Assembly: GCA_023416655.1 (NCBI GenBank)
Contig: JAEZHK010000019.1
Location: 1-55,453 of the forward strand
DNA: 55,453 nucleotides
Direction of reading: 5' to 3'
From: Bacillota bacterium
GTDB taxonomy: Bacteria; Bacillota; Clostridia; Christensenellales; Aristaeellaceae
In this document: positions 17,668 to 24,590 of the stretch, in pieces
Layout of the letters: each line of letters starts with the position of its first letter
Position numbering within the stretch: the stretch's first letter is position 1
The notes under the pieces: model-generated
Database searches by the model: none
The model's input: the letters and a program-made list of their open reading frames with translations, nothing else
What the model was told of the DNA's origin: nothing
Made by a program: the position numbers and the translations under genes

Positions 17668-18681
17668 ATGCTGCGCTTGATTGCGGGGTTTTTGTTCGCG
17701 GCGCTGCTTTTGGCCAGCCCTGTGGACGCGCTGAGCGCGGCGCGGCAGGCGATTTCAGTCTGGGCGGTTTCATTTGTGCCGGCGCTGCTGCCGTTTTTCG
17801 TGGTGACGCCCGCGCTGTCCTCGGACGAGGCCGCCCGGCTCTACGCCAGGGTTTTCGGCCGCGCGTTCCAGGCGCTGTTCGGCTGTCCAGGGCAGCTGTC
17901 GGGCGCGGCGCTGATCGGCATGATGGCGGGCAGCCCCGCCGGGTCCATCGCGGCGGGCCGGCTTCGCGGGAGCGCGACAAATGCGGAACTGACTCGGGGC
18001 GCGCTGCTGGCCTCCGGCGTCAGCCCCGGCTTTTTGATCAGCGCGGTGGGCGCGGCGATGCTGGGCGACGCGCAGCTGGGCGCGATCCTTTTAAGGTCTC
18101 TACTGGGCGCGCTGCTGCTGGGCGGGCTTCTCCTCCGGCGGGCGTTCTCCGGCGGCGCGCCTTCCCTCCCGGCCGCGCCCGTAAGCGCCCCGAAGGGCGA
18201 CGCGCTGACCGGCGCTGGGATCGCGATGCTCAGCGTGTGCGCGCACATGGTGGTGTTCGCGGTGGCGGCGCGGCTGATCGCGAAGTTCCTGCCCGGCGGC
18301 TGGGAGCCGGGGGTGCTCTCCATGATGGAGGTGTCCGGCGGCTGCGCGGCGCTGGCGGCCGCGCCGCTATTAAGGGCCTTGCGGCTCGTGCTGATCGCGG
18401 GCGCGTGCGGGTTTGGTGGGCTCGCGATCATGGCGCAGAACCTACGCCATCTCCCCGGCGTGAAGTGGCAGTGGTACCTCTCCGGCAAAGTGCTGCACGG
18501 CACGCTGTGCGCGGGGCTTTGCTGGGCGCAGTTGGGGATGAAGCTCCCCGCGCTGACGCTGCCGGACACCGGCTGGGAGATGAGCGCCGTGGCCGCCTGC
18601 CTTCTGGTACTTTTGACCTTCGCGGGGGTTTTTTTCACCCGCCGCGCGTGGTATAATGCTGGAATACGAAAGAAAGGGTGA
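17668..18681 (+). CDS. YlbJ-like sporulation integral membrane protein
   Basis: 337-aa membrane protein resembling YlbJ, needed for spore cortex formation in Bacillus, and the nucleoside-recognition (Gate) domain family. It has about eight hydrophobic segments; the typical features are ISVWAVSFVPALLPFFVVTP, GMMAGSPAGSIAAGRLR and the SGVSPGFLISAVGAAML stretch. The ATG at 17668 has GGAGG seven bases upstream; the open frame extends further 5' without a ribosome site. The C terminus ends in IRKKG, and an extended -10 sequence lies inside its last codons. The esterase start follows 4 nt after the stop, so the genes are tightly linked. The sporulation role is inferred from family only. Confidence 0.72.
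   Translation: MLRLIAGFLFAALLLASPVDALSAARQAISVWAVSFVPALLPFFVVTPALSSDEAARLYARVFGRAFQALFGCPGQLSGAALIGMMAGSPAGSIAAGRLRGSATNAELTRGALLASGVSPGFLISAVGAAMLGDAQLGAILLRSLLGALLLGGLLLRRAFSGGAPSLPAAPVSAPKGDALTGAGIAMLSVCAHMVVFAVAARLIAKFLPGGWEPGVLSMMEVSGGCAALAAAPLLRALRLVLIAGACGFGGLAIMAQNLRHLPGVKWQWYLSGKVLHGTLCAGLCWAQLGMKLPALTLPDTGWEMSAVAACLLVLLTFAGVFFTRRAWYNAGIRKKG
18649..18656 (+). promoter_or_regulatory. Extended -10 element within the ylbJ-like 3' end
   Basis: TGGTATAAT (TG-n-TATAAT), 29 nt before the esterase ATG, with only a weak T-rich -35 region. It may give the esterase its own transcript. Confidence 0.45.
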
Positions 18682-18685
18682 TGAT

Positions 18686-19474
18686 ATGGCGCTTCTCAGC
18701 GTACAACTGTATTCCGGCGCGCTCGCGATGTCGACCACCGTGCAGGTGATCCTGCCGGACAGGCACCGCGCCAGGGAACTGGACGGTTCCTTCGGCATCC
18801 CAAGGCAGGGCACGATCAAGGCGCTGTACCTTTTGCACGGCATGACCGACGACCAGTCCGTCTGGTGCCGGCAGACGTCCATTGAGCGCTACGCGGCGGA
18901 CCACAACCTCGCGGTCATCATGCCGACGACGGGTTTGCACTGGTACACCGACATGGCGGCGAGCCAGATGTGGTGGACCTACATCAGCAAGGAACTCCCC
19001 ATGCTGATGGCGGACTTCTTCCCGCAGATCAGCCAGGCGCCGGAGCACACCTTCGCCGCGGGCCTTTCGATGGGCGGCTACGGCGCGCTAAAGCTGGGCC
19101 TTCGTGGCGGCGGGCGGTTTTCGCATGTGGCGTCGCTTTCGGGTGCGGTGAACATGGCCCGGGAGCACGAAGACCCGCGAAACCCCGTGGGCGCGGCGTT
19201 CTTCCGCACCATCTTCGGCACCAATAAGGAGGCGACCGGCTCCTTCAATGACCTCGTGACGGCGGCGGAGGAGCTTAAAAAGGAGCTTCGGCCCAAGGTC
19301 TACATGTGGTGCGGCACCGAGGACTTTCTGTACCGCCAGAATACCAAAATGCGGGATCACCTGAGCGCGCTGGGCTACGACCTAACGTATGAGGAATCCC
19401 CCGGCGACCACCAGTGGAAGTACTGGGACGAGAAGATCCAGCGCGTGCTTGCTTGGCTGCCGTTGGACGATTGA
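18686..19474 (+). CDS. Alpha/beta-hydrolase, esterase (EstA / tributyrin esterase type)
   Basis: 262-aa serine esterase of the Esterase-D family. Signs are LYLLHGMTDDQSVWCRQTSI (oxyanion region), FAAGLSMGGYGALKL with the GxSxG nucleophile elbow (Ser near residue 122), an acid in MWCGTEDFLY and the catalytic histidine in SPGDHQWKYWDEKI. There is no signal peptide, so the enzyme is cytoplasmic. AAAGGGTGATGAT precedes the ATG, which lies 4 nt after the ylbJ-like stop. Likely substrates are short acyl esters or S-acyl thiols, for example acetylated sugars (inference). A GC-rich hairpin follows the gene. Confidence 0.88.
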   Translation: MALLSVQLYSGALAMSTTVQVILPDRHRARELDGSFGIPRQGTIKALYLLHGMTDDQSVWCRQTSIERYAADHNLAVIMPTTGLHWYTDMAASQMWWTYISKELPMLMADFFPQISQAPEHTFAAGLSMGGYGALKLGLRGGGRFSHVASLSGAVNMAREHEDPRNPVGAAFFRTIFGTNKEATGSFNDLVTAAEELKKELRPKVYMWCGTEDFLYRQNTKMRDHLSALGYDLTYEESPGDHQWKYWDEKIQRVLAWLPLDD

Positions 19475-19494
19475 ACCCGATGGAAATCAAAGCT

Positions 19495-19525
19495 GAGGGG
19501 GCTCGTCAAACCGACGGGCCCCCCT
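19495..19525 (+). terminator. Hairpin terminator after the esterase gene
   Basis: GAGGGGGCTCGTC, AAAC loop, GACGGGCCCCCCTC. Long GC-rich stem, no clear T run. Confidence 0.6.
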
Positions 19526-19613
19526 CCCTTGCGCGTAAGTCCCAAAAGGGATCAGAACCATGGAATTACGACGGGAGAAAACGGGAGATATGGCGGGCCA
19601 GGAGTCCGCTTGA

Positions 19614-20396
19614 TTACAGGAGCCTCGTCGCGTCAAAAATCGCGACGACATCACCGTTTTGCTCGCGCGTTCCGACGGCGATGGCGTCCGCATTTTTTGA
19701 ATAACCGTTCGCCAAGCCGTTGGTGTTCGCTGCACGCAGGCGTTCCAAAGCAAGGATCTCATCCACAATAACGCCAGTTGTTGAAACTCCGTCAGAGATG
19801 ACGACGACTACCTCCTTGCGGCTCGCGCTATAGGTGACATCAAATTCATCAAACAGTTCCAGCATCTCGCGCAGTTCGTTGTTGCGGGTTTGCTCGATAA
19901 TCGATAATGCCCCTTCGATGTCGTCGTTGTCCCTTTTCTCAAGCACCTTCTGCGCGATACTGTGGATTTTTTCGTGCGGTTGTTTGAATCTTCGCAAATA
20001 TTGCTTCATTCCGATATCATCGGTTTGATACGCATCAAACCACTTGCCAAACGCGCATTTGTGGGAATCTGTCGCCAACGTGAATTCCGTATTGTTCATA
20101 ACCGCATGAAACAGCGTATCCAGCCATTTGACATGGTCCGCTTTCCGTTGCTTCATGATCTGCGAAAGCTCTTGCGCATCAGTCTCCGCCGATCTCATTT
20201 TCAAATATACGCGCAAATCGATCGCGGGGATGATCCCGTCACTATACCGAATCAAGCCGCGGCAATACTCCGGCTTGTCCGGGATTGAAAAAACTTCGTT
20301 CAGGTGAATGAAGGATTGCACAAATGCCGAATCAATGGCGTGGAGTTTCCCGTCGATCGAAAACAGCGCGTAGGAATTTGCCAATTCATTTGACAT
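19614..20396 (-). CDS. CheW-like protein with an inserted CZB zinc-sensing domain
   Basis: 260 aa. The outer parts form a CheW fold: residues about 8-70 (YALFSIDGKLHAIDSAFVQS ... YCRGLIRYSDGIIPAIDLR) and about 195-260 (KEVVVVISDGVSTTGVIVDE ... VVAIFDATRLL). Between them, residues about 85-165 match the chemoreceptor zinc-binding domain: HVKWLDTLFHAV, HKCAFGKWF and PHEKIHSIAQKV give the expected His, Cys, His, His ligands. CheW couples receptors to the CheA kinase; CZB domains bind zinc through a redox-sensitive cysteine. The fusion should make the adaptor itself zinc- or oxidant-responsive (inference). The ATG at 20396 has GAGG eight bases upstream. No cheA, receptor or flagellar gene is nearby, and base composition is less GC-rich than its neighbours. 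Confidence 0.88.
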   Translation of the reverse strand: MSNELANSYALFSIDGKLHAIDSAFVQSFIHLNEVFSIPDKPEYCRGLIRYSDGIIPAIDLRVYLKMRSAETDAQELSQIMKQRKADHVKWLDTLFHAVMNNTEFTLATDSHKCAFGKWFDAYQTDDIGMKQYLRRFKQPHEKIHSIAQKVLEKRDNDDIEGALSIIEQTRNNELREMLELFDEFDVTYSASRKEVVVVISDGVSTTGVIVDEILALERLRAANTNGLANGYSKNADAIAVGTREQNGDVVAIFDATRLL

Positions 20397-20449
20397 TGCG
20401 TCCACCTCAATGAAACTTGAGAATTGAGCGGCAATAAATGGTAATTATT

Positions 20450-20475
20450 ATTTCGGCTTGATGCTCAGTTTTTTA
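20450..20475 (-). promoter_or_regulatory. Possible sigma-D (flagellar) promoter of the cheW-CZB gene
   Basis: Minus strand: TAAA (20475-20472), 14 nt, GCCGAAAT (20457-20450). The sigma-28/SigD consensus is TAAA, 15 nt, GCCGATAA. It lies about 55 nt before the ATG. No good sigma-A boxes compete. Confidence 0.45.
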
Positions 20476-20612
20476 AGCGTGTACATAGATGTTATTAAAA
20501 CACATCCGAATAGCCTTTTTACGCATTGCCGGGCGGGTCAGGCAGGTGGCGGCACAATGGTTAAAAGCAGGCCCGGGGAACTTTCCGCGTTCTTTAGTCC
20601 CCAAAAAGTTTA

Positions 20613-20648
20613 CCGCGGCCCGTGTTTTTCGGGCCGCGGTTTTTGTTT
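20613..20648. terminator. Bidirectional terminator between the two minus-strand genes
   Basis: CCGCGGCCCG TGTTTTT CGGGCCGCGG followed by TTTTTGTTT on the plus strand. On the minus strand it would end the small gene at 20732-20974, where a TTTTT stretch also follows. The rest of the 335-bp gap 20397-20731 shows no gene. Confidence 0.75.
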
Positions 20649-20731
20649 ATCCGGGGCGGGCTGTTTGCGCCCGGGCCGGCGACGGGTGAACCGTCCAATT
20701 TTCGGGGTGTTGCGCGCGAGGCGCATTGAGG

Positions 20732-20974
20732 TCAGGCGATGTTTCCGCGGATCAGAAAATCCAGGATGTCACGCGTGTCCTCGCGGTTGTCGAGCCTGAG
20801 CTCAACGTGGTCCACGGGCGCCTTGGGCACTGCGGTCCACAGAGACTTGACGAGCCTGCCTTCTTCCTTCCAGTCAAAGGCCTTTCCATCCGGCATCACC
20901 ATTTCGACGCGGCCGGTCAGTCCGTCCAGCTTGTCAAACAGGTTCTCGGGCTTTGCGATATTGTACAGCATCAT
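20732..20974 (-). CDS. Small hypothetical protein (80 aa)
   Basis: I do not recognise this 80-residue soluble protein, MMLYNIAKPENLFDKLDGLT onward, with many acidic residues and the C terminus LDFLIRGNIA. There is no signal peptide, membrane segment or cysteine. AAAGGAGG lies eight bases before the ATG at 20974; a GTG at 20983 would overlap that site. A strong terminator follows and a hairpin (CGCCTTCGTTACCGAAGGC region, 21033-21056) precedes it, so it is expressed separately from its neighbours. The ribosome site, terminator and coding-like third-position GC all support a real gene. Confidence 0.7.
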   Translation of the reverse strand: MMLYNIAKPENLFDKLDGLTGRVEMVMPDGKAFDWKEEGRLVKSLWTAVPKAPVDHVELRLDNREDTRDILDFLIRGNIA

Positions 20975-21089
20975 GTTCGACACCTCCTTTGGGGTTTGTC
21001 TTTTTTCTTTTTTCCGACAATGTTAGTATAAGCCGCCTTCGTTACCGAAGGCCGCCTTTCACGCTAAATCCCGGCGAAGAATTGTTATG

Positions 21090-21713
21090 TCAAAGAGAAG
21101 AGTTGATTTCCAGCGCCCCGTTGCGCCAGATTGCCGCGTATCCATGGCCTGTTGCGGCCTGCCAGGCGTAAAAATCCCGTTTGGGCAGCGCCCTCGCCTC
21201 CAGGATGGCCATCAGCGTGCCGCCGTGGGCCACGATGGCGGCGTCGCCGCCCAGCAAATCAGCCATTTCCGCCACCCGGTCGAAAGCCCGCACCACGCGC
21301 GCGCAGAAATCCGCGCGGGATTCGCCGCCCGGGAACGCCGTGAACCCGCGGGCATCCAGCCACGCCTGATAGGCGGGCAGGTCCTTCAGTTCCTCGTAGT
21401 TTTTGTACTCGAACGCGCCGAAGCCGCACTCCCGGAAGTCCGGGACCAGCTCCATCGGGGTATCCGGATAAAGAATTCTTGCCGTCTCCACGCAGCGGCG
21501 CAGGGGGCTAACGTACACCTTCACTACCGGCGGGAGGATGAGCGCCCCCAGCGCTTCGCGGGATTCGGGCGTGAGCGCCTCGTCAGTCTCGCCCACGTAG
21601 CGCCTCTCCAGGTTGCCCTTGGTCGCACCGTGGCGCAGAAAATAGAAGGTCATTTCAGGCGCACCGGGATGCCGCGAGTGTGCGGGAAACGAACCGTTCA
21701 TTGAGAAGGTCAT
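21090..21713 (-). CDS. cobC: Histidine phosphatase, probable alpha-ribazole phosphatase
   Basis: 207-aa histidine phosphatase superfamily protein, with the catalytic motif FYFLRHGATKGN, YVSPLRRCVETA, an acid region ECGFGAFEYKNYEEL and the second histidine in AIVAHGGTL. Placed last in the cob operon it is probably CobC, which removes the 5'-phosphate in cobalamin nucleotide-loop assembly. The start at 21713 overlaps the upstream stop as ATGA. The first 20 residues (MTFSMNGSFPAHSRHPGAPE) come from a 60-bp direct duplication; the ancestral start is likely the second MTF at 21653, which still has the same surroundings. Both starts may work. It ends the operon. Confidence 0.83.
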   Translation of the reverse strand: MTFSMNGSFPAHSRHPGAPEMTFYFLRHGATKGNLERRYVGETDEALTPESREALGALILPPVVKVYVSPLRRCVETARILYPDTPMELVPDFRECGFGAFEYKNYEELKDLPAYQAWLDARGFTAFPGGESRADFCARVVRAFDRVAEMADLLGGDAAIVAHGGTLMAILEARALPKRDFYAWQAATGHGYAAIWRNGALEINSSL

Positions 21714-21735
21714 TTCAGCCGCACCGGGATGCCGC
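21643..21735 (-). repeat. 60-bp direct duplication at the cobU-like/cobC junction
   Basis: GGCATCCCGGTGCG(G/C)CTG followed by AAATGACCTTCT occurs twice, 60 bp apart, across the ATGA junction. The duplication keeps frame and adds 20 residues to CobC. Confidence 0.85.
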
Positions 21736-22066
21736 AGACCACTCGGGTCACGCATTCGGCGTGGGACGCGAGCAGGCACATGGCTGCCCCCACAGATTCC
21801 CGCCACAGGCGGCCCTCCGGCGTAAACGGCACCACGCCCATGCCCACCTCGTCGCACACGACGACGCAGTCCGGGTTCACTTCCATCAGTTCCTGCGCGA
21901 AGGCGCGCGCCTCCGCGGGAGTAAGCCCCCGGAGCAGTTCGTGGAAATTATTAATGCCCGGCGCGGTCCGCGCCTGTTCCCGCGTGACGTCCTGCGGCAT
22001 GACGCCGGTCTCCGCCCATGCAAGCTCCGCCTGCCCCTGAAAGCACCCGCCGATGTAGAGCCTCAT
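21710..22066 (-). CDS. CobU-like protein lacking the P-loop
   Basis: 118 aa, related to the adenosylcobinamide kinase/guanylyltransferase CobU but shorter and without an ATP-binding loop: the N terminus reads MRLYIGGCFQGQAELAWAE where CobU has GGxxSGKS. The C-terminal half is well kept: VVVCDEVGMGVVPFTPEGRL, WRESVG and VVCGIPVRLK, matching CobU's EVGxGxVP motif. It overlaps cobS by 4 nt upstream and cobC by 4 nt downstream, so all three are translationally coupled. A complete CobU is encoded two genes upstream, so this may be a regulatory or accessory paralogue rather than an enzyme (inference). Confidence 0.75.
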   Translation of the reverse strand: MRLYIGGCFQGQAELAWAETGVMPQDVTREQARTAPGINNFHELLRGLTPAEARAFAQELMEVNPDCVVVCDEVGMGVVPFTPEGRLWRESVGAAMCLLASHAECVTRVVCGIPVRLK

Positions 22067-22824
22067 CCGATTCTTCCCCCCACCGCCAGCGCGAGCGCGA
22101 AGCCCAGCTCGGTAACTTGCAAAAACCAGCCCGCGAGGTCCCCCGTCACGCCGCCGAAGCGTTTAATGACCCTGAGGTACAAAAGGATTGAAACCGCGCC
22201 CCAACCCAGCGCGATGCCTGAGGAGACCGGCGAGAGCCACAGCATGAGGAAACCAAACGCCACCGCCCAGCCCACCGCCCAGCGCTTCACCACAAACATG
22301 CCGGACTCCTCCGCCGCGTCCTGCACGGTTCTCGCCATGCCGTCGGGCCGCGCCGCGGGCACCACCGCCACGAAAAAGGCGCTCATCGCGCGGGACACCA
22401 CAAAACTCGCCGCCAGCGCAAGGGCCTCCTTCACCGGCAGCTCGGAGATCGCCGCGGCGTCCAAAATCAGGTAGAGCGCGCAGCCCATCGCCGCGAACGC
22501 GCCCACGTGGGAATCCTTGAGGATTCGGAGCATGTCCTCCCGGGACCTGCGGGAGGACAGCGCGTCAAGCGTATCCATGAAGCCGTCCATGTGGATGCCG
22601 CCGGTGACCAAAATCGGGATCGCGCAGCCCACCGCGCCGGTCAAAATCGGCGCCAGCTTGAGCCGGAGCGCGATGAACAGCCAGACAAGTTCCAGCGCGC
22701 CCACCGCCAGGCCCACCAGCGGGAAAAAGCACAGGCTGTAGCGCAGGCTCGATTTCGTCCACTTTACGGGCGGCGTGGGCAGGCGGGAATAGGTGGCGAT
22801 CGCCACCCAAAGGCTTTCAATCAC
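22063..22824 (-). CDS. cobS: Adenosylcobinamide-GDP ribazoletransferase (cobalamin synthase)
   Basis: 253-aa membrane enzyme that joins adenosylcobinamide-GDP and alpha-ribazole (phosphate) to give adenosylcobalamin (phosphate). The signature GGIHMDGFMDTLDALSS, then SREDMLRILKDSHVGAFAA, is fully present, with about six hydrophobic segments along the protein and GGVTGDLAGW near residue 226. It is separated from cobU upstream by SIR copy 2 and overlaps the CobU-like gene downstream by 4 nt. The call is secure. Confidence 0.95.
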   Translation of the reverse strand: MIESLWVAIATYSRLPTPPVKWTKSSLRYSLCFFPLVGLAVGALELVWLFIALRLKLAPILTGAVGCAIPILVTGGIHMDGFMDTLDALSSRRSREDMLRILKDSHVGAFAAMGCALYLILDAAAISELPVKEALALAASFVVSRAMSAFFVAVVPAARPDGMARTVQDAAEESGMFVVKRWAVGWAVAFGFLMLWLSPVSSGIALGWGAVSILLYLRVIKRFGGVTGDLAGWFLQVTELGFALALAVGGRIG

Positions 22825-22864
22825 GATATCGCCCCTTTCAGGACTACAAGAATAGCAGGCTGCC

Positions 22865-23058
22865 GATAAAACCCCGTCGTACTTTCAAATCGTTCCCGGC
22901 GACCTGTGCGGCGGGAATCGGTTTCCGGAATCAGTGCGAACACTGGTGGAGGAAACAATACCTTCAGTCAGCGCGCCGCCCGAAAATTCCTAAGAATTTT
23001 AGGCGCGCGCAGAGCTTCCACCTTCGCATTGAAAAACCGCCGGGCGGATTTTCAATGC
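22865..23058 (-). repeat. Structured intergenic repeat copy 2, overlapping the cobU 3' end
   Basis: Minus-strand order: hairpin GCATTGAAAATCCGCC/GGCGGTTTTTCAATGC; second stem holding GCGCGCC..AATTCTTAGGAATTT..GGGCGGCGCGC; GTTTCC/GGAAAC with CCAGTG/CACTG; then TTCCCGCCGCACAGGTCGCC GGGAACG. The first hairpin and part of the second are translated as the cobU C-terminal tail. Confidence 0.75.
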
Positions 23059-23550
23059 CCCTTTCAGGACTACGGGAATGGAAAAAACTACTTCGACCAC
23101 GAGGTCCGCCCGCTCCGCCACGGCGCGGTTGACCTGGGCGAGTTTCTTCATGTAGGCGGTGGTCTCCGGGTCGTAGGACATGCCGTCCGAGAACACGTCG
23201 TTGGTGACCACGACGACGTGGCCGCAGGTGTCCATCAGCCGTTCAAGGCCCGGCAGCACCCGCTCCGGGTCGCCGCCGAACATCTCGTTGGCCATCAAGG
23301 TCGGCAGGCATTCGACGAGCGCCGCCGATCCGGGTTCGATTTTTGCGCTTCCAATGTCCGTCGCCATTTCGAGGGTCTCAAAACCCAGCCCTTCCCGCTG
23401 CAGTCGGTGGCGGGCCACCCGCGCACGGCATTCCTCGTCCACCACCTGCATGGTGGCGATGTAGAATTTACGTTCACCCAGTTTTTGAATGTACTTTTCC
23501 GCCCAGGTGGACTTGCCGCAGCCGCTTCCACCGGTGACCAGCGTGATCAT
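22999..23550 (-). CDS. cobU: Adenosylcobinamide kinase / phosphate guanylyltransferase
   Basis: 183-aa bifunctional enzyme that phosphorylates adenosylcobinamide and transfers GMP to it. Visible are the P-loop LVTGGSGCGKSTWAEKY, the catalytic-histidine region ECRARVARHRLQR (the H that takes GMP), ALVECLPTLMANEMF and VVVVTNDVFSDGMSYDPETT. The family normally stops just after the (I)PVxLK motif. Here the frame continues 20 residues (GALKIRPAVF...) into SIR copy 2, so the ancestral stop was replaced when the element arrived. Its start overlaps the cobT stop by 4 nt. The catalytic part looks intact. Confidence 0.93.
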   Translation of the reverse strand: MITLVTGGSGCGKSTWAEKYIQKLGERKFYIATMQVVDEECRARVARHRLQREGLGFETLEMATDIGSAKIEPGSAALVECLPTLMANEMFGGDPERVLPGLERLMDTCGHVVVVTNDVFSDGMSYDPETTAYMKKLAQVNRAVAERADLVVEVVFSIPVVLKGALKIRPAVFQCEGGSSARA

Positions 23551-24587
23551 GCCTCGCCTCCGAGGGGCTTGTAGGCTTCCACCGCGATGTCGTCAAAGGT
23601 CGCGCCGCGGTAGACCGCCAGCGCCATGTCGATCAGCGGCATTACGGCCACCGCGCCGGTGCCCTCGCCCAGCGCCATCCCCGCGGTGATCACCGGCTGA
23701 AGGCCCAGCGCCTCCAGCATGAACGCCCCGGCGGGCTCGCGGCTGACATGGGAGGCCAGCATGAAGTCTTTTGCTTCGGGCCGCATCCGCTGGGCGCAGA
23801 GCGCCGCGACGGAGGAGATGAACCCGTCCACCAGCACAGCGACGCCGTATTTTGCGCCGCAGAGGAACGCGCCCGCCATCGCCGCGATGTCGAACCCGCC
23901 CACTTTCATGAGTACGTCCAGCGCGTCGCCCGGATCGGGCCGGTTGACCGCGAGCGCCCGCTCGACGGCGGCGCGCTTGCGCATCAGCCCCTCGTCGGAT
24001 AGCCCCGCGCCGCGCCCGGTCATGCGGGAAACCTCCGCGCCGGTCAGCGCGCAGGCGATGGCCGAGGCGGTGGTGGTGTTGCCGATGCCCATTTCGCCGG
24101 TCGCGATCATTTTATAGCCGAGCTCCGCCATCTCGCGAACCATTTCCTCGCCCGCCGCGATGGACTGAAGGCACTCGTCCTTCGTCATGGCCGGGCCAAG
24201 CGCGATGTTTTTTGTGCCGGGGGCGACGCGCCGGTCGATCACGCGCGGGTCGTCCGCCTTCTCGAGCATCCCCACATCCACCGCGAACACATCGCAATGG
24301 GCGACCCGCGCCATCTGGCAGATGTTGCCGGTGCCCCGCGCAATGGAGCGCGCCACCGCGGCGGTCACGTAAGCTTCGGTCTGGGTGACGCCCTCCGCCA
24401 CCACGCCGTTGTCGGCACAGAATGTCAGGCAGCAGCGGCGGCCGATGTCCACTCGATCGGTGCCCTGAATCCCCGCCAGCCTGACCACCATGTCTTCCAA
24501 TATTCCCAGGCTGTCAAGCGGCTTAGCCACCGAAACCCAGCGGCGGCGGGCCGCCTGCGCCGCCTGGGCGCTGAACGCACAGTTCAT
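23547..24587 (-). CDS. cobT: Nicotinate-nucleotide-dimethylbenzimidazole phosphoribosyltransferase
   Basis: 346 aa, full length. It makes alpha-ribazole phosphate from a lower-ligand base and nicotinate mononucleotide. Motifs: CLTFCADNGVVAEGVT, GEMGIGNTTTASAIACALTG, GLMRKRAAVERAL, VGGFDIAAMAGAFL, VDGFISSVAA, and the late glutamate motif GMALGEGTGAV with the expected catalytic Glu. It starts 3 nt after the addB stop and overlaps cobU by 4 nt, so the nucleotide-loop genes share a transcript with addB. No riboswitch of the cobalamin class is visible upstream of addB or cobT, and no corrin-ring genes are in the window, so this looks like a salvage/loop-assembly set. Confidence 0.95.
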   Translation of the reverse strand: MNCAFSAQAAQAARRRWVSVAKPLDSLGILEDMVVRLAGIQGTDRVDIGRRCCLTFCADNGVVAEGVTQTEAYVTAAVARSIARGTGNICQMARVAHCDVFAVDVGMLEKADDPRVIDRRVAPGTKNIALGPAMTKDECLQSIAAGEEMVREMAELGYKMIATGEMGIGNTTTASAIACALTGAEVSRMTGRGAGLSDEGLMRKRAAVERALAVNRPDPGDALDVLMKVGGFDIAAMAGAFLCGAKYGVAVLVDGFISSVAALCAQRMRPEAKDFMLASHVSREPAGAFMLEALGLQPVITAGMALGEGTGAVAVMPLIDMALAVYRGATFDDIAVEAYKPLGGEA

Positions 24588-24590
24588 AAT

